Under the pieces are notes generated by a model. The model was given only the letters and a program-made list of their open reading frames with translations, was not told the origin of the DNA and did no database searches. The translations under genes were made by a program, and so were the position numbers. Below, one piece after another: positions 15,896 to 24,501 of a stretch of DNA of 40,573 nucleotides. The DNA comes from Myxococcales bacterium (GTDB taxonomy: Bacteria; Myxococcota_A; UBA9160; UBA4427): contig DUCH01000070.1 of assembly GCA_012959865.1 (NCBI GenBank), positions 1-40,573 of the forward strand. The letters run 5' to 3'. Position 1 is the stretch's first letter; every line of letters starts with the position of its first letter.

Positions 15896-16744
15896 CAAGA
15901 TGATAGATACCCAGTCGGTCAGGGGCATACTGAACCCGGCGGCGTTTTTGTGACCGCCGCCTCCATATTCCCCGGCGATCTCGGAAACGTCGAAGTCTCC
16001 GATTGAGTAGAGGGTGGCGTGCACTTTGGAGCCCTCGATCCGATAGACACAGCCCCAGGAATTGCCGAAGGTTTTTCGTTCGGCAAGTGCGTGTCCGATC
16101 GCGCTTCGGCGGGTTCGCGCGTTGATGGCTTCGACCCGGCGGTCTCCAAGAGAAATGGCCGTCGGGTTTCGGATAGCCCGCTCGACTTCGACGTTGTTGG
16201 TCCGGACAATGGATTCACCTTCTCGGGCAAGGTCGTCGATATTCCTGTCGGCAAGGGTTGTCCATGTATCGAAGTCTTGGGCATAAGACGAAATAGCGGC
16301 GTTGACCTCGGCAGATTTTGGCAACTGCCAATTCCAAATGTCCTGATCTTCGATGTAGCTCAGGAGGTCCGGTGCGCGTTCGCCGGGGAAAAGATACTGC
16401 CAGGTTAGGATGGCGCCCGAGTGGTTCATGTCGAAGTGAATTTCGTGGCCTTCGTCTCGCAGCGCCGCCAGAAGTTCGGGTTCCTCGTCGAAGCTCTTCT
16501 GATTCGTGACGTGATGATCGAGAACAATGATCCGAGCGGCGTGTTCCGCGAGTTCGCTCAATTCGTCGAGCCCCGGCGCAATGTCGACGAAGAGAACCAG
16601 CGCATCCTCGACGCGATTTCCTCGCAGTCGATCGTAGTGTCCCCGCGCAATGAATTCGCCCTCTCCGGCCCATGCTCTGCGAGTTGCCCAAGCCGAGCCG
16701 AATCCGTCGGGGCAGGCGGCGTGGTAGACACATATTTTTCGCAT
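15890..16744 (-). CDS. DHH/DHHA1-family phosphoesterase
   Basis: A 284-residue DHH-superfamily metal-dependent phosphoesterase. The order of motifs is the family's: HAACPDGFGSAW (motif I with the metal-binding His/Asp), FVDIAP (motif II), VLDHH (the DHH motif III, about residues 75-79), FDMNHSGA (motif IV) and a C-terminal DHHA1 domain ending in GGGGHKNAAGFSM, the Gly-rich substrate motif. Relatives degrade oligoribonucleotides, pAp or cyclic dinucleotides; the particular substrate cannot be read. The stop codon lies inside the 15-bp palindrome. No clear Shine-Dalgarno precedes the ATG. It is followed by the epoxide hydrolase on the same strand upstream (46 bp gap), so both may be cotranscribed. 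Confidence 0.88.
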   Translation of the reverse strand: MRKICVYHAACPDGFGSAWATRRAWAGEGEFIARGHYDRLRGNRVEDALVLFVDIAPGLDELSELAEHAARIIVLDHHVTNQKSFDEEPELLAALRDEGHEIHFDMNHSGAILTWQYLFPGERAPDLLSYIEDQDIWNWQLPKSAEVNAAISSYAQDFDTWTTLADRNIDDLAREGESIVRTNNVEVERAIRNPTAISLGDRRVEAINARTRRSAIGHALAERKTFGNSWGCVYRIEGSKVHATLYSIGDFDVSEIAGEYGGGGHKNAAGFSMPLTDWVSIILG

Positions 16745-16790
16745 CAGTTCAGACTAACCGATTAGGGGCCTCAGGGCGCGTCCCCGGGAT

Positions 16791-17789
16791 TCATGCGAAG
16801 CGCTTATGCAGCCAGTCGATCATGATTCGGTTCAGCTCCTCGGGCTTCTCTTGCTGGGTCCAATGTCCGCATTGGGGAATCATGACGGTTTCGAGATCGT
16901 TGCAGCGAGAGGGCATATCTGCGGCCATGGCGGGCTGTAGCGCCATATCCCATTCCGCAGTCACCATCAGGGCTGGATGATCGATTTTCTGCACGCCGAG
17001 CTCGGGATGCAGGGTCCAGTTCCGGTCAAAGTTCCGGTACCACGAGACCCCTCCCCGAAATCCGCTGCGGGAAAAAGCCTGGGTGTAGAAATCGAGTTCG
17101 GCCGGCGATAGAAGAGCTTTGCCGGTTTCGGGAATGAGTTCGAGTCGGCGAAAGGGATTCATATCGCCGCCGCGCTCGGCGGCTTGAGCCAGCATGTCTT
17201 CGATGGGAATTGCACTTCGCATCAGTTTTTCGAATACGAGTCGAGGATTTTTGTCGAGTACGCCTTCGGCCACTCCCAGCGCCTGGAACCAGAGGATGTA
17301 CATTTTTTCAGTAACACCCTCGACAGCCAAAGAGAGCGCCTGGGTTGGTGGGATGGGAGAGCGAGGTAGGTATGGCGTGTTCACTCCGATTACCCCCGCA
17401 GTACGATCGGGATAGAGGATGGGCATTGCCCATGCGACGAACCCTCCCCAATCGTGGCCTACAAAAATTGCCGTTTCGACTTCCAGTGCATCGAGGAGGT
17501 GGACCAGATCAGCGGTCAGGTGATCGATATCGTAGAAGTCGCTTCCCACCGGAGAATCGCTCGCTCCGTATCCTCGTTGGTCCGGAACGATTGTGTGAAA
17601 ACCAGCATCGACCAGAGGTTGGTATTGGCTCCGCCACGAATACGCGAGCTCGGGAAAACCGTGGCACAGCACAACGGCAGGCCCCGTTCCGCCCTCATGG
17701 ACCGAGAGCGACAGGCTTTCCTCTTCGCGGCCTTCGGCGTCCAAACACGGGGCGAGACGGATTCGACGGGCGGGGGGGAGCGCGGGCAT
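16791..17789 (-). CDS. Epoxide hydrolase (alpha/beta hydrolase fold)
   Basis: A 332-residue alpha/beta-hydrolase of the soluble epoxide hydrolase group, opening epoxides to diols. Visible are the oxyanion motif HGFPE (from residue 43), the nucleophile Asp113 in GHDWGG (Asp rather than Ser marks the epoxide hydrolase/dehalogenase branch), an expected cap domain with tyrosines, and the catalytic His in QCGHWTQQE near residue 310. I start at ATG 17789, not the open-frame start at 17861, because GGAGG (17794-17798) lies 4 bases before it and the extra 24 residues show no family similarity. Divergent from pabB. The substrate is unknown; a role in detoxifying or degrading a lipid epoxide fits the acyl-CoA genes nearby but is inference. 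Confidence 0.88.
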   Translation of the reverse strand: MPALPPARRIRLAPCLDAEGREEESLSLSVHEGGTGPAVVLCHGFPELAYSWRSQYQPLVDAGFHTIVPDQRGYGASDSPVGSDFYDIDHLTADLVHLLDALEVETAIFVGHDWGGFVAWAMPILYPDRTAGVIGVNTPYLPRSPIPPTQALSLAVEGVTEKMYILWFQALGVAEGVLDKNPRLVFEKLMRSAIPIEDMLAQAAERGGDMNPFRRLELIPETGKALLSPAELDFYTQAFSRSGFRGGVSWYRNFDRNWTLHPELGVQKIDHPALMVTAEWDMALQPAMAADMPSRCNDLETVMIPQCGHWTQQEKPEELNRIMIDWLHKRFA

Positions 17790-17793
17790 TTTT

Positions 17794-17798
17794 CCTCC
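17794..17798 (-). promoter_or_regulatory. Shine-Dalgarno that decides the epoxide hydrolase start
   Basis: On the minus strand GGAGG is followed by AAAA and ATG (17789). This site favours the shorter protein over the 356-residue open frame. Confidence 0.5.
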
Positions 17799-17954
17799 GG
17801 ACGGTGTGGGGGGAGCAGCATAGTCTAGAAGCCAGCCCTGTGGCTCTGTCTTACGCCGCATGAAGGGAAGGTCCGGAGGGGGAACGTACGGGCTCGAGTG
17901 GGCAGCAATAGGAAAAGCAGTGGGTTAGCGTGACCGGTCTTCTGGAGCCCCCGC

Positions 17955-19583
17955 ATGATTCGATCGACGAGTGATCCGGTTTCCGAGGTCGTCCAGCTTC
18001 GCTGGCGCGAGCTCTTGCTGCCGGATTCAGATCTGCTTCGCGTTTGCGAGGCGTTGCGCTCGAGGCCGTGGGCCTGGCTGCTCGATAGTGCATCGGTGGA
18101 TCACCGGCTGGGCCAATTTTCTTTTGTCGGAGCCGATCCCTACCTCGTTGCACGGGCCTTCGGCGAACGCATCGAAGTCGAATGTCGCCGTCCGGTTCGC
18201 GAAACCCTCTCCTCGGGTTCGAGATTTCACGAGGAGAAGGGGATTTTTTTCAATTGGTTGCGCGGGGCTCTGCCCAACTTCGATGTCGATCTCCACGGGC
18301 TTCCCATCGCCTTTCCCTTCTTGGGTGGCGTGGTGGGGTATTGGGGGTACGAACTGGCCGAACAGATCGAGGCCCTGAAGTTTCACGGTCAAGACGATTT
18401 GGGCATGCCCGACGCGACCGTGCTCTTTGTCGATCGCCTGGTGGCTTTAGATCATGCCAGTGGACGCTGCTTTGCGCTGGGGCTCGGTTTCGCCAAAACT
18501 CCAGAAAAAGCGGCTACGCGGGCGTCCCGCGCTGTGGCCGATCTTTCCGAAAGCCTGGCGTTCCTGGAAGGGGTCGAAAAAAGCGTTCGAGTCGGCGATA
18601 AGCCCGGCCGATCGGATGGCGGTTCGAGCGCCGGGCTCGCGAGTTGCCCGAATCGCGCCGCCGAAAACGCCGGTCAGATTTCCGAAGACCTCCGACGTCG
18701 AAAACTTTTGGGTGCGCGAATACCTCCCGGTATCGGCGGAAGTTTTGACGCGGAAGGCTATCGTGCCCGAGTCCGCCAACTGAAGGACGAGATCGCCGCA
18801 GGAAATGTCTACGAGGCGAATCTGACCCGCAGGATGGATCTTCCCTTTTCGGGCGATGTCTGGTCGCTCTACCTGGCTCTTCGGCAAGCCTCCCCGGCAC
18901 CCTTCGCGGGTTTCATGGACCTGGCCGACGGTGCGATTCTGGGGAGTTCTCCCGAGAGGTTTCTCCGGGTTTCCCCAGCCGGCGAGGTCGAGAGTCGCCC
19001 CATCAAGGGAACCCGCCCCCGAGGTCTTTCTGCCGAAGAAGACGCGGCACTCGCCGCCGATTTGGTCGGTTCGGAAAAGGATCGCGCCGAAAACTTGATG
19101 ATTGTCGACCTCGTGCGGAACGATTTGGGCCGGGTCTGCGAATTGGGCAGCGTTCAAGTCCCCGAGTTAATGACGCTTGAGCGCTACGCCTCGGTCTTTC
19201 AACTGGTCTCCACGGTGGTGGGGAAGCTGGGCAGGGGAAACGATCGCATGGATCTCCTCGGAGCCGCTTTCCCGCCCGGCTCGATGACGGGGGCACCGAA
19301 GATCGCCGCAATGGGCCTGCTCGATCGTCTTGAGCCCGTCCGCCGCGGGGTTTATTCCGGAGCGCTCGGCTATCTCGATCTTCGCGGAGGGATGGATCTC
19401 GCGGTGGTGATCCGAACGCTGCTGGTCCAAAAGGACCGGGTTCATCTCCATGTCGGCGGAGCGGTTGTGGCGGACTCGGATCCGCAGGAGGAGTACGACG
19501 AGAGCCTCGACAAAGCGCGGGCCATGCTCGCAGCGCTTGCGGAGGTGCGCCCCACCGAGGCGTTGGATCTGGATTCGCCCTGA
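17955..19583 (+). CDS. pabB: Aminodeoxychorismate synthase component I
   Basis: Converts chorismate plus ammonia to 4-amino-4-deoxychorismate for folate synthesis, in the cytoplasm with a PabA-type glutaminase. The 542-residue protein has the N-terminal anthranilate-synthase-I-like domain (to about 195), a low-complexity linker (about 195-265) and the chorismate-binding domain (from about 270). Key motifs are the GSSPERFL strand, SRPIKGTRPRG with Lys351, which marks PabB rather than TrpE (which has Ala there), DLVRNDLGR, and FPPGSMTGAPK. The linker, rich in Gly, Ser and Arg, is unusually long. No pabA or pabC gene is adjacent. Anthranilate synthase is the alternative, but Lys351 argues against it. 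Confidence 0.9.
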   Translation: MIRSTSDPVSEVVQLRWRELLLPDSDLLRVCEALRSRPWAWLLDSASVDHRLGQFSFVGADPYLVARAFGERIEVECRRPVRETLSSGSRFHEEKGIFFNWLRGALPNFDVDLHGLPIAFPFLGGVVGYWGYELAEQIEALKFHGQDDLGMPDATVLFVDRLVALDHASGRCFALGLGFAKTPEKAATRASRAVADLSESLAFLEGVEKSVRVGDKPGRSDGGSSAGLASCPNRAAENAGQISEDLRRRKLLGARIPPGIGGSFDAEGYRARVRQLKDEIAAGNVYEANLTRRMDLPFSGDVWSLYLALRQASPAPFAGFMDLADGAILGSSPERFLRVSPAGEVESRPIKGTRPRGLSAEEDAALAADLVGSEKDRAENLMIVDLVRNDLGRVCELGSVQVPELMTLERYASVFQLVSTVVGKLGRGNDRMDLLGAAFPPGSMTGAPKIAAMGLLDRLEPVRRGVYSGALGYLDLRGGMDLAVVIRTLLVQKDRVHLHVGGAVVADSDPQEEYDESLDKARAMLAALAEVRPTEALDLDSP

Positions 19584-19644
19584 GAGCGTCGGGCGTTTCT
19601 TTTGGCCTTTCGCCGTTGGCCTTTCCCCGTGCTCCGTCTACGGG

Positions 19645-19677
19645 GCTCGGCGGGTGGAGACCCGGTTCGCGCCGAGC
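19645..19677 (+). terminator. Hairpin between pabB and the ChaC-like gene
   Basis: GCTCGGCG (19645-19652) pairs with CGCCGAGC (19670-19677), with an inner GGT/ACC pairing possible. It lies 61 bp after the pabB stop and 27 bp before the next ATG. It is GC-rich and lacks a T-tract, so it may also be a leader structure of the next gene. Confidence 0.25.
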
Positions 19678-19704
19678 GCGTAGCTGGGGCTACCGTTGGG
19701 CTCC

Positions 19705-20265
19705 ATGCCCGTCGCTAAAAATTCACCCGAGGTGACGTGGATCTTCGGCTACGGATCTCTGGTCTGGCGGCCCGGTTTCGAGTTTTGCGAACGCCGGGAG
19801 GGATTTCTGCGCGACCGGGTGCGGCGGTTTTGGCAGGCCTCTACCGATCATCGCGGCGTCCCGGGTCGACCGGGCCGGGTCGTGACCTTGATCCCCGAGG
19901 CCGGGGCCCGTTGTTTCGGCACCGCCTATCGGTTGAGCGACGTCGATCGGGAGTCGGTATTGGCCAGTCTCGACTATCGCGAGCGTGGAGGGTTCAGCCG
20001 CGAGTCTGTTGAGATCCATTTTTCCCAGGCGGGGAGTCCGACGGGGGAGACCGTGACGGCTGTGCTTTATGTCGCGACGGAAACCAACCCCAACTATCTG
20101 GGTCCGGCAGCCATGCAAGAACTGGCGGAGCAAATTCGCAGGAGTCACGGACCGTCGGGGTCGAACGTCGAGTACGTGCTGAAATTGGCGGATGCCCTGC
20201 GTGCCATGGGGGCCGAGGACGATCACGTTTTCGCACTCGAGGCCCTGCTCGGAGCCGCCGTCTGA
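19705..20265 (+). CDS. chaC: Gamma-glutamylcyclotransferase (ChaC-like)
   Basis: A 186-residue ChaC-type gamma-glutamylcyclotransferase; the family acts on glutathione or related gamma-glutamyl compounds to release 5-oxoproline. IFGYGSLVWRP (residues 13-23) is the substrate-loop signature, and Glu93 in YRERGGF is the expected catalytic acid. The frame extends to TTG 19696; ATG 19705 is preferred. It lies on the same strand between pabB and a crotonase, but no pathway link to either is evident. Whether the substrate here is glutathione cannot be told from sequence. Confidence 0.87.
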   Translation: MPVAKNSPEVTWIFGYGSLVWRPGFEFCERREGFLRDRVRRFWQASTDHRGVPGRPGRVVTLIPEAGARCFGTAYRLSDVDRESVLASLDYRERGGFSRESVEIHFSQAGSPTGETVTAVLYVATETNPNYLGPAAMQELAEQIRRSHGPSGSNVEYVLKLADALRAMGAEDDHVFALEALLGAAV

Positions 20266-20355
20266 GGTTTTGTTCGGCGGCTGTTTGGGTGCGATGCCCG
20301 GGTCGGGTCGCTTTGGAGGGCGAAGACCCTCCGGGCAGCGCTAAGCTGCGGCGCG

Positions 20356-21138
20356 ATGCCGGGCGCTGTCAAGCTGGAAAAACGAGATGGATTGGGCTGG
20401 ATCGTCTTCGACCACGAGGCGCGCCGCAATGCGATCAACGACGCGATGTGGGACGCGATTCCAGGACTCGTGGCCGATCTTGAGTCGGACCCCGATGTAC
20501 GCGTCGTGATCATGCGCGGCCGGGGAGAGGTGGCCTTCGTTTCCGGTGCGGATATTTCCGAGTTCGAGCGCAATCGAATTGGGGATGCCGCCCTGGAGTA
20601 CGACGCCCGCAACGCCCGGGCTTTCGAAGCGCTTGCGGGGCTGAGCAAACCGCTGATCGCGCTGGTCCATGGGTTTTGTGTCGGGGGAGGCTGTGCGATC
20701 GCGTTGAACGCAGACCTCCGTTTTGCGGCCGAAGACGCGGTTTTCGCAATTCCCGCCGGCCGTCTTGGGCTGGGGTACAGCAGCGGTGGCCTTGCCTCCC
20801 TTGTGGGCGTGGTGGGTCTGCCTGCAGCCAAGGAAATTTTCTTTACAGCTCGGCGATTCAGCGCCGAGGAGGCTCTCGCCATGGGGCTCGTCAATCGCGT
20901 ACTCCCGAAGCCCGAACTTGACGCCTTTGTCGAAAAAACCGCGCACCAGATCGCCGACAACGCGCCCCTCACCCTGCGTAGCGCCAAATTCATTCTGGGC
21001 GAGATGCGCCGGCCGTCGTCCGAGCGGAACCCCGAGGCGGAAACCAACTCCATTCTTGACTGCTATGCCAGTGAAGATTACGCCGAAGGTGTTCGCGCTT
21101 TCTTGGAAAAACGCCCCCCCCGCTTCAAGGGACGCTGA
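20356..21138 (+). CDS. Enoyl-CoA hydratase/isomerase family protein lacking both hydratase glutamates
   Basis: A 260-residue crotonase-fold protein. The CoA/oxyanion strand VSGADISEF and the GFCVGGGCAIALNADL and LGLGYSSGG loops are present. At the positions of rat mitochondrial enoyl-CoA hydratase Glu144 and Glu164 this protein has Ala114 (GGGCAIA) and Ala134 (AIPAGRLGLGY). Without either acid/base it is unlikely to be a standard enoyl-CoA hydratase. The IPA-RLGLGY variant is common in proteins annotated simply as hydratase. It may be an isomerase, a hydrolase-type crotonase or a CoA-ligand protein. Divergent neighbours give no further clue; convergent with panE (22 bp). Confidence 0.88.
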   Translation: MPGAVKLEKRDGLGWIVFDHEARRNAINDAMWDAIPGLVADLESDPDVRVVIMRGRGEVAFVSGADISEFERNRIGDAALEYDARNARAFEALAGLSKPLIALVHGFCVGGGCAIALNADLRFAAEDAVFAIPAGRLGLGYSSGGLASLVGVVGLPAAKEIFFTARRFSAEEALAMGLVNRVLPKPELDAFVEKTAHQIADNAPLTLRSAKFILGEMRRPSSERNPEAETNSILDCYASEDYAEGVRAFLEKRPPRFKGR

Positions 21139-21160
21139 GCCTCAGGGTCGCCGGGTGTAT

Positions 21161-22210
21161 TCAGGGTTTGTCGCTTCTCGGTCCAGGCTGTCGTGTGCGA
21201 CCATTGCGCTCGACGGCGCGAATCAGTGCGAGCAGTGCGGTGTTGACCGGGGTGGAGATCTTGAACTTTCGCGCCAACCGATCGACTGCGCCGCAGAGCG
21301 CGTCGATCTCGGTTGGGCGACCCGCCTGGAGATCTTGGAGCATGGACGATTCGTGTCCGGCAGTTGGGGGGAGGAGGTCGCGGTAGAAAACTTCCATGTA
21401 GCTCTCGGCGTCGGCCCAATGCGTGCGAATCCCGGCGGCCTCGAAGACATCGAAGATCTCTCGGGCGATTGTTTCCATCAGAGTGCGGGTCGGCGCGGCT
21501 TCGCCGAGTCGCCCATAGGGGGCATTCGCCAGAGCGCCGAGTGGATTGAGCAGGCAGTTGTAGAGGAGCTTGGCGCCGAGATCGGCTTGGATGGTCGTGG
21601 TGGTCTCGCAGGGAATCCCCCCGGCGCTGATGGCCGCACACAGCGCCTCCAGGCGTTCGTTCTGGGGGGCTGTCTGGGGGGTTGTCTGGGATGTCGGCGG
21701 GCGAGAAAAAGAAGGACAGCCCATCTGGATCGCACGGGCATGGACCGTGACCTCGACCCGATGCGCGTCGCCCCGACGAAAACCGGTGAGAATGCTGGCA
21801 CTGGCGATGTGTTCGGGTTCCACGATTTCGGCGAAGGTCTCGGCGTTCCCCCATCCGTTCTGGCAAATCACCAATAGGGGGGGGGGAAGAAACTTCCCCC
21901 AGTTCGTCGCGAGATTCCGGGCGATCTCGGGGTTGGCGGTACTCTTGGTGCAGACCAAAATGGCGTCGATGGGGAAATCGACGAGGTCGGCGATCGACCT
22001 GCTGACCTCCAAGGCGTTCGCGGGGCAGTGCGCTGGACCCAAGATGCCCGTTCGCTGGATTCCGTGGATCTCCATGGGGTGGGGGAGACCCGGACGAACG
22101 ACGAAGTGAACCCGTCGCCCACTGGCGTGGAGGCAGGAACCCAGGGCAAGGCCTACGGCTCCCGCCCCGATGATGACGGTGCGCTCTTCTGAAGGAAATT
22201 CTCCGCTCAT
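21161..22210 (-). CDS. panE: 2-Dehydropantoate 2-reductase (ketopantoate reductase)
   Basis: A 349-residue NADPH-dependent reductase of ketopantoate to pantoate in pantothenate/CoA synthesis (or a close relative). VIIGAGAVGLALGSCL is the N-terminal Rossmann motif. CTKST contains the conserved Lys, and KLLYNCLLNPLGALANAPYG in the C-terminal domain is a strong family match, with NTALLALIRAVE at the end. The frame is open further upstream to 22948, but the Rossmann fold starts right after ATG 22210. It contains a run of ten identical bases (21877-21886, C10 on the coding strand, in KFLPPPLLV); the frame is intact as written. No pan genes adjoin it. Confidence 0.87.
   Translation of the reverse strand: MSGEFPSEERTVIIGAGAVGLALGSCLHASGRRVHFVVRPGLPHPMEIHGIQRTGILGPAHCPANALEVSRSIADLVDFPIDAILVCTKSTANPEIARNLATNWGKFLPPPLLVICQNGWGNAETFAEIVEPEHIASASILTGFRRGDAHRVEVTVHARAIQMGCPSFSRPPTSQTTPQTAPQNERLEALCAAISAGGIPCETTTTIQADLGAKLLYNCLLNPLGALANAPYGRLGEAAPTRTLMETIAREIFDVFEAAGIRTHWADAESYMEVFYRDLLPPTAGHESSMLQDLQAGRPTEIDALCGAVDRLARKFKISTPVNTALLALIRAVERNGRTRQPGPRSDKP
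21877..21886. repeat. G10 homopolymer inside panE (C10 on the coding strand)
   Basis: Ten G on the plus strand, coding CTT CCC CCC CCC CTA on the minus strand. The last five G continue into a perfect 8-bp hairpin, GGGGGAAG (21882-21889), loop AAA, CTTCCCCC (21893-21900). A change of one base would shift panE out of frame. Confidence 0.85.
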
Positions 22211-22429
22211 CCGTGGCTCGGAGCGTACTGGCTCCGGATCGGTGGATCGACCTCCGCTTTTGCCGTCGCATCTCGGCCATCGCCCAGGGGCCGCGTCGGC
22301 GTCAAAGCGAAAAACCAGCGGTGGGTTCCGCGTTCCTTTCAGGGAAAAGGCGTGCCGCGATTGGCGATCTCTCCCTTCGCGACTAGGCTTGGGAATCGAT
22401 TCCGAGTGAGTTCGACTCGCCAATCGGCC

Positions 22430-22440
22430 GGGGGGGGGGG
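22430..22440. repeat. G11 homopolymer directly before the slt start
   Basis: Eleven G immediately upstream of CGA and the TTG codon at 22444. It is the longest homopolymer I saw in the window and sits exactly where spacing between ribosome site or promoter and start codon matters. Confidence 0.85.
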
Positions 22441-22443
22441 CGA

Positions 22444-24501
22444 TTGAAAGCCAGGGACAGGGTGTATCGCGGCTGGGTAGCGGGGATGGTCGGACTTTTC
22501 CTCGTTGACTGCGCGGGTTCGTATCTGCCCCCCGAGCAGCTTCCGGACGCGCTGGCACCGGGCTTGGGCATTGCTCTGGATCCATCCGAGCGCGCGTCGG
22601 CGCGAGCCCTAGGGCGGGCGGCACGGGCGATCGACGCGGGCAATCTGGTGGCGGGTGAGTGGGAACTCGATCTTGCGCGCGCGCGGAACGTTCTGAGCGA
22701 ATATCAAGGTTTCGAGGGAGCGCGCTTGCGGGCGGCTCGCGGTGAATACGCGGCGGCCGCTGTCGAGGTCGCCGAACTCCGAGCAGCAAATCCGGATTCG
22801 CCCCTGGCCGGCGCTCTGGCCGAATTGGCGGGGGATTGTTCGGCTGCTCTGGGCGATGAAGAGGCGGCCCGGGAAGCCTGGCAGGTGGCCCTGGCAGCGA
22901 GTGCCGATCCGGCGCGTCGCCGGGTTCTCGGCTTGGCCCTGATCGCATCGCGTCAGCGCAGCGGGGAACTCGACGAGGGCCTCGCCCCCGAAGACCTCCA
23001 GGCCCTTGTCGAAGCGTTCGCCGAGGCAGAGGAACTCGCCGAGCCGGGTGAACCCCTTCCGGAGAACGCCGTGGCCCGAGGCGATGCTCTTCTATCCCGA
23101 GGCCGGAGCGCCCAAGCCGTTGCCGCCTATCGCGAGGGGTTGGCGGATGAACTCGACGTCGATGAGCTTAGGCACGCTCGATTCCAACTCGGGGTGGCGC
23201 TCTTCCGTTTGCGAAAATACGGCGAGGCTCTATCGGTTTTTGCGGCGTTGGACGCGGACCCCGAGGCTCGGCTCTGGTATGCGCGGTCCCTGGCGCGCAG
23301 CGGGCGGATCGACGAGGCGATCGGGGCATTCGAAGAACTCGCTCCCGAAGCGCCAGCCGAGATCGCCATTCGTGCTCGCTACCTGGCGGCGACTTTGCTC
23401 GAGGGCGAGAGCGAGGACGAAAGCGAGCGGGCTATGGGCCACTACGCGCAGATAGCTCGGGATCCCGACTTTCCCGACCAGGCCCAGCAGGCGCTCTGGC
23501 GCATCGGCTGGCTGGCCTGGCGCGACGGTGAGGTTCAGGCGGCACGAGGACATTTTGAACGGATGGCTCGGCGCGAGCCCGATGCACTGGGTGCACTGAA
23601 GCCGCGCTATTGGGCGGCTCGGTCCGCTGAGGCAATGGGTCGACCTCGATTGGCGCGAAGCGAACTGCGCGTTCTGGCTCGAGATTGGCCGCTCTCCTAT
23701 TACGGTTGGCGGGCCCAGCAGCGACTGGGGGAGGACTCTGTGGCATCCCGGCGTTCCGCCAATCCATTTGTAGCCCGGCCGATTGCACCCCTCGACGGAG
23801 CTCGCTTGCGCCGGGCTGCGCTCTTGCTCGAGGCGGGCTATCGGGCCAGCGTGCAGTTGGAACTCGAACCCCTGCTGGGGCGTCCCTGCGCGGCGCGGGA
23901 TTGTGTTCGCCTGGGTTCGCTCTTGGCGGGAATTGGCGAATACCATCAGGCCCAGAAACTCGTAGTTGCCCGCTATTCTGCCACGCTCGGTCAAGGGCTT
24001 CGTCCGGGCTACGAGGCACTCTTCTGGCTCGCTTGGCCGCCCGCATACGCGGAATTCGTCCGGGCGAGTGCGCCGGTGTCCGACCGCGTAGATCCGGCAT
24101 TGGTGTGGGCGATCATGCGGGAGGAAAGTGGTTTTCGCCCCGGGGTCATGTCGTCCGCTGGCGCCATGGGGTTGCTTCAGTTGATGCCCGAAACCGCTCG
24201 CCGAACTGCGGCCCGGGTAGGGGCCGACGCGTTGGAGGACAGCGAGATGCTCTTCGCTCCCGAGACGAATATCGCCCTGGGGAGCGCCTATCTCGACTAC
24301 CTATTCGAGCGTTTCCCGAACCAAACTTCGGCGGTCATCGCCAGCTACAACGCGGGTCCCAATGCGGTGGCGAGCTGGCGCAAAGGGGCCTCCGAATTTC
24401 TCGAGGACGATGTCTGGGTCGAAGAGATTCCCTACACGCAAACGCGGTCCTACGTGCGACGGGTTCTGCGGAGTCTCCACGCATATGGGAGCTTTTATTA
24501 G
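22444..24501 (+). CDS. slt: Soluble-lytic-type murein transglycosylase (Slt70-like)
   Basis: A 685-residue periplasmic peptidoglycan lytic transglycosylase. The long alpha-helical superhelix (about residues 40-530, many Ala/Glu/Arg TPR-like pairs) is followed by the SLT catalytic domain from about 550: VWAIMREESGF with the catalytic Glu561, SSAGAMGLLQLMP, FAPETNIALGSAYL and the ASYNAGPNAV block, the usual order. The N-terminus is a signal sequence with a hydrophobic stretch ending in LVDC (Cys23); Asp before the Cys is not a standard lipobox. The start may be TTG 22444 or GTG 22462; the G11 tract precedes the former. Divergent from panE (233 bp). Confidence 0.9.
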   Translation: MKARDRVYRGWVAGMVGLFLVDCAGSYLPPEQLPDALAPGLGIALDPSERASARALGRAARAIDAGNLVAGEWELDLARARNVLSEYQGFEGARLRAARGEYAAAAVEVAELRAANPDSPLAGALAELAGDCSAALGDEEAAREAWQVALAASADPARRRVLGLALIASRQRSGELDEGLAPEDLQALVEAFAEAEELAEPGEPLPENAVARGDALLSRGRSAQAVAAYREGLADELDVDELRHARFQLGVALFRLRKYGEALSVFAALDADPEARLWYARSLARSGRIDEAIGAFEELAPEAPAEIAIRARYLAATLLEGESEDESERAMGHYAQIARDPDFPDQAQQALWRIGWLAWRDGEVQAARGHFERMARREPDALGALKPRYWAARSAEAMGRPRLARSELRVLARDWPLSYYGWRAQQRLGEDSVASRRSANPFVARPIAPLDGARLRRAALLLEAGYRASVQLELEPLLGRPCAARDCVRLGSLLAGIGEYHQAQKLVVARYSATLGQGLRPGYEALFWLAWPPAYAEFVRASAPVSDRVDPALVWAIMREESGFRPGVMSSAGAMGLLQLMPETARRTAARVGADALEDSEMLFAPETNIALGSAYLDYLFERFPNQTSAVIASYNAGPNAVASWRKGASEFLEDDVWVEEIPYTQTRSYVRRVLRSLHAYGSFY

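Noticed and set aside
20723-21877. Plus-strand open frame of about 384 codons over the crotonase end and antisense to panE
   Set aside because: It overlaps two well-identified genes and shows no recognisable domain.
21078-22280. Long open frame of about 400 codons opposite the crotonase end and overlapping panE on the same strand
   Set aside because: Arg/Pro/Ser-rich composition, no family similarity, and panE with a clear Rossmann fold occupies the same DNA; typical of GC-rich shadow frames.
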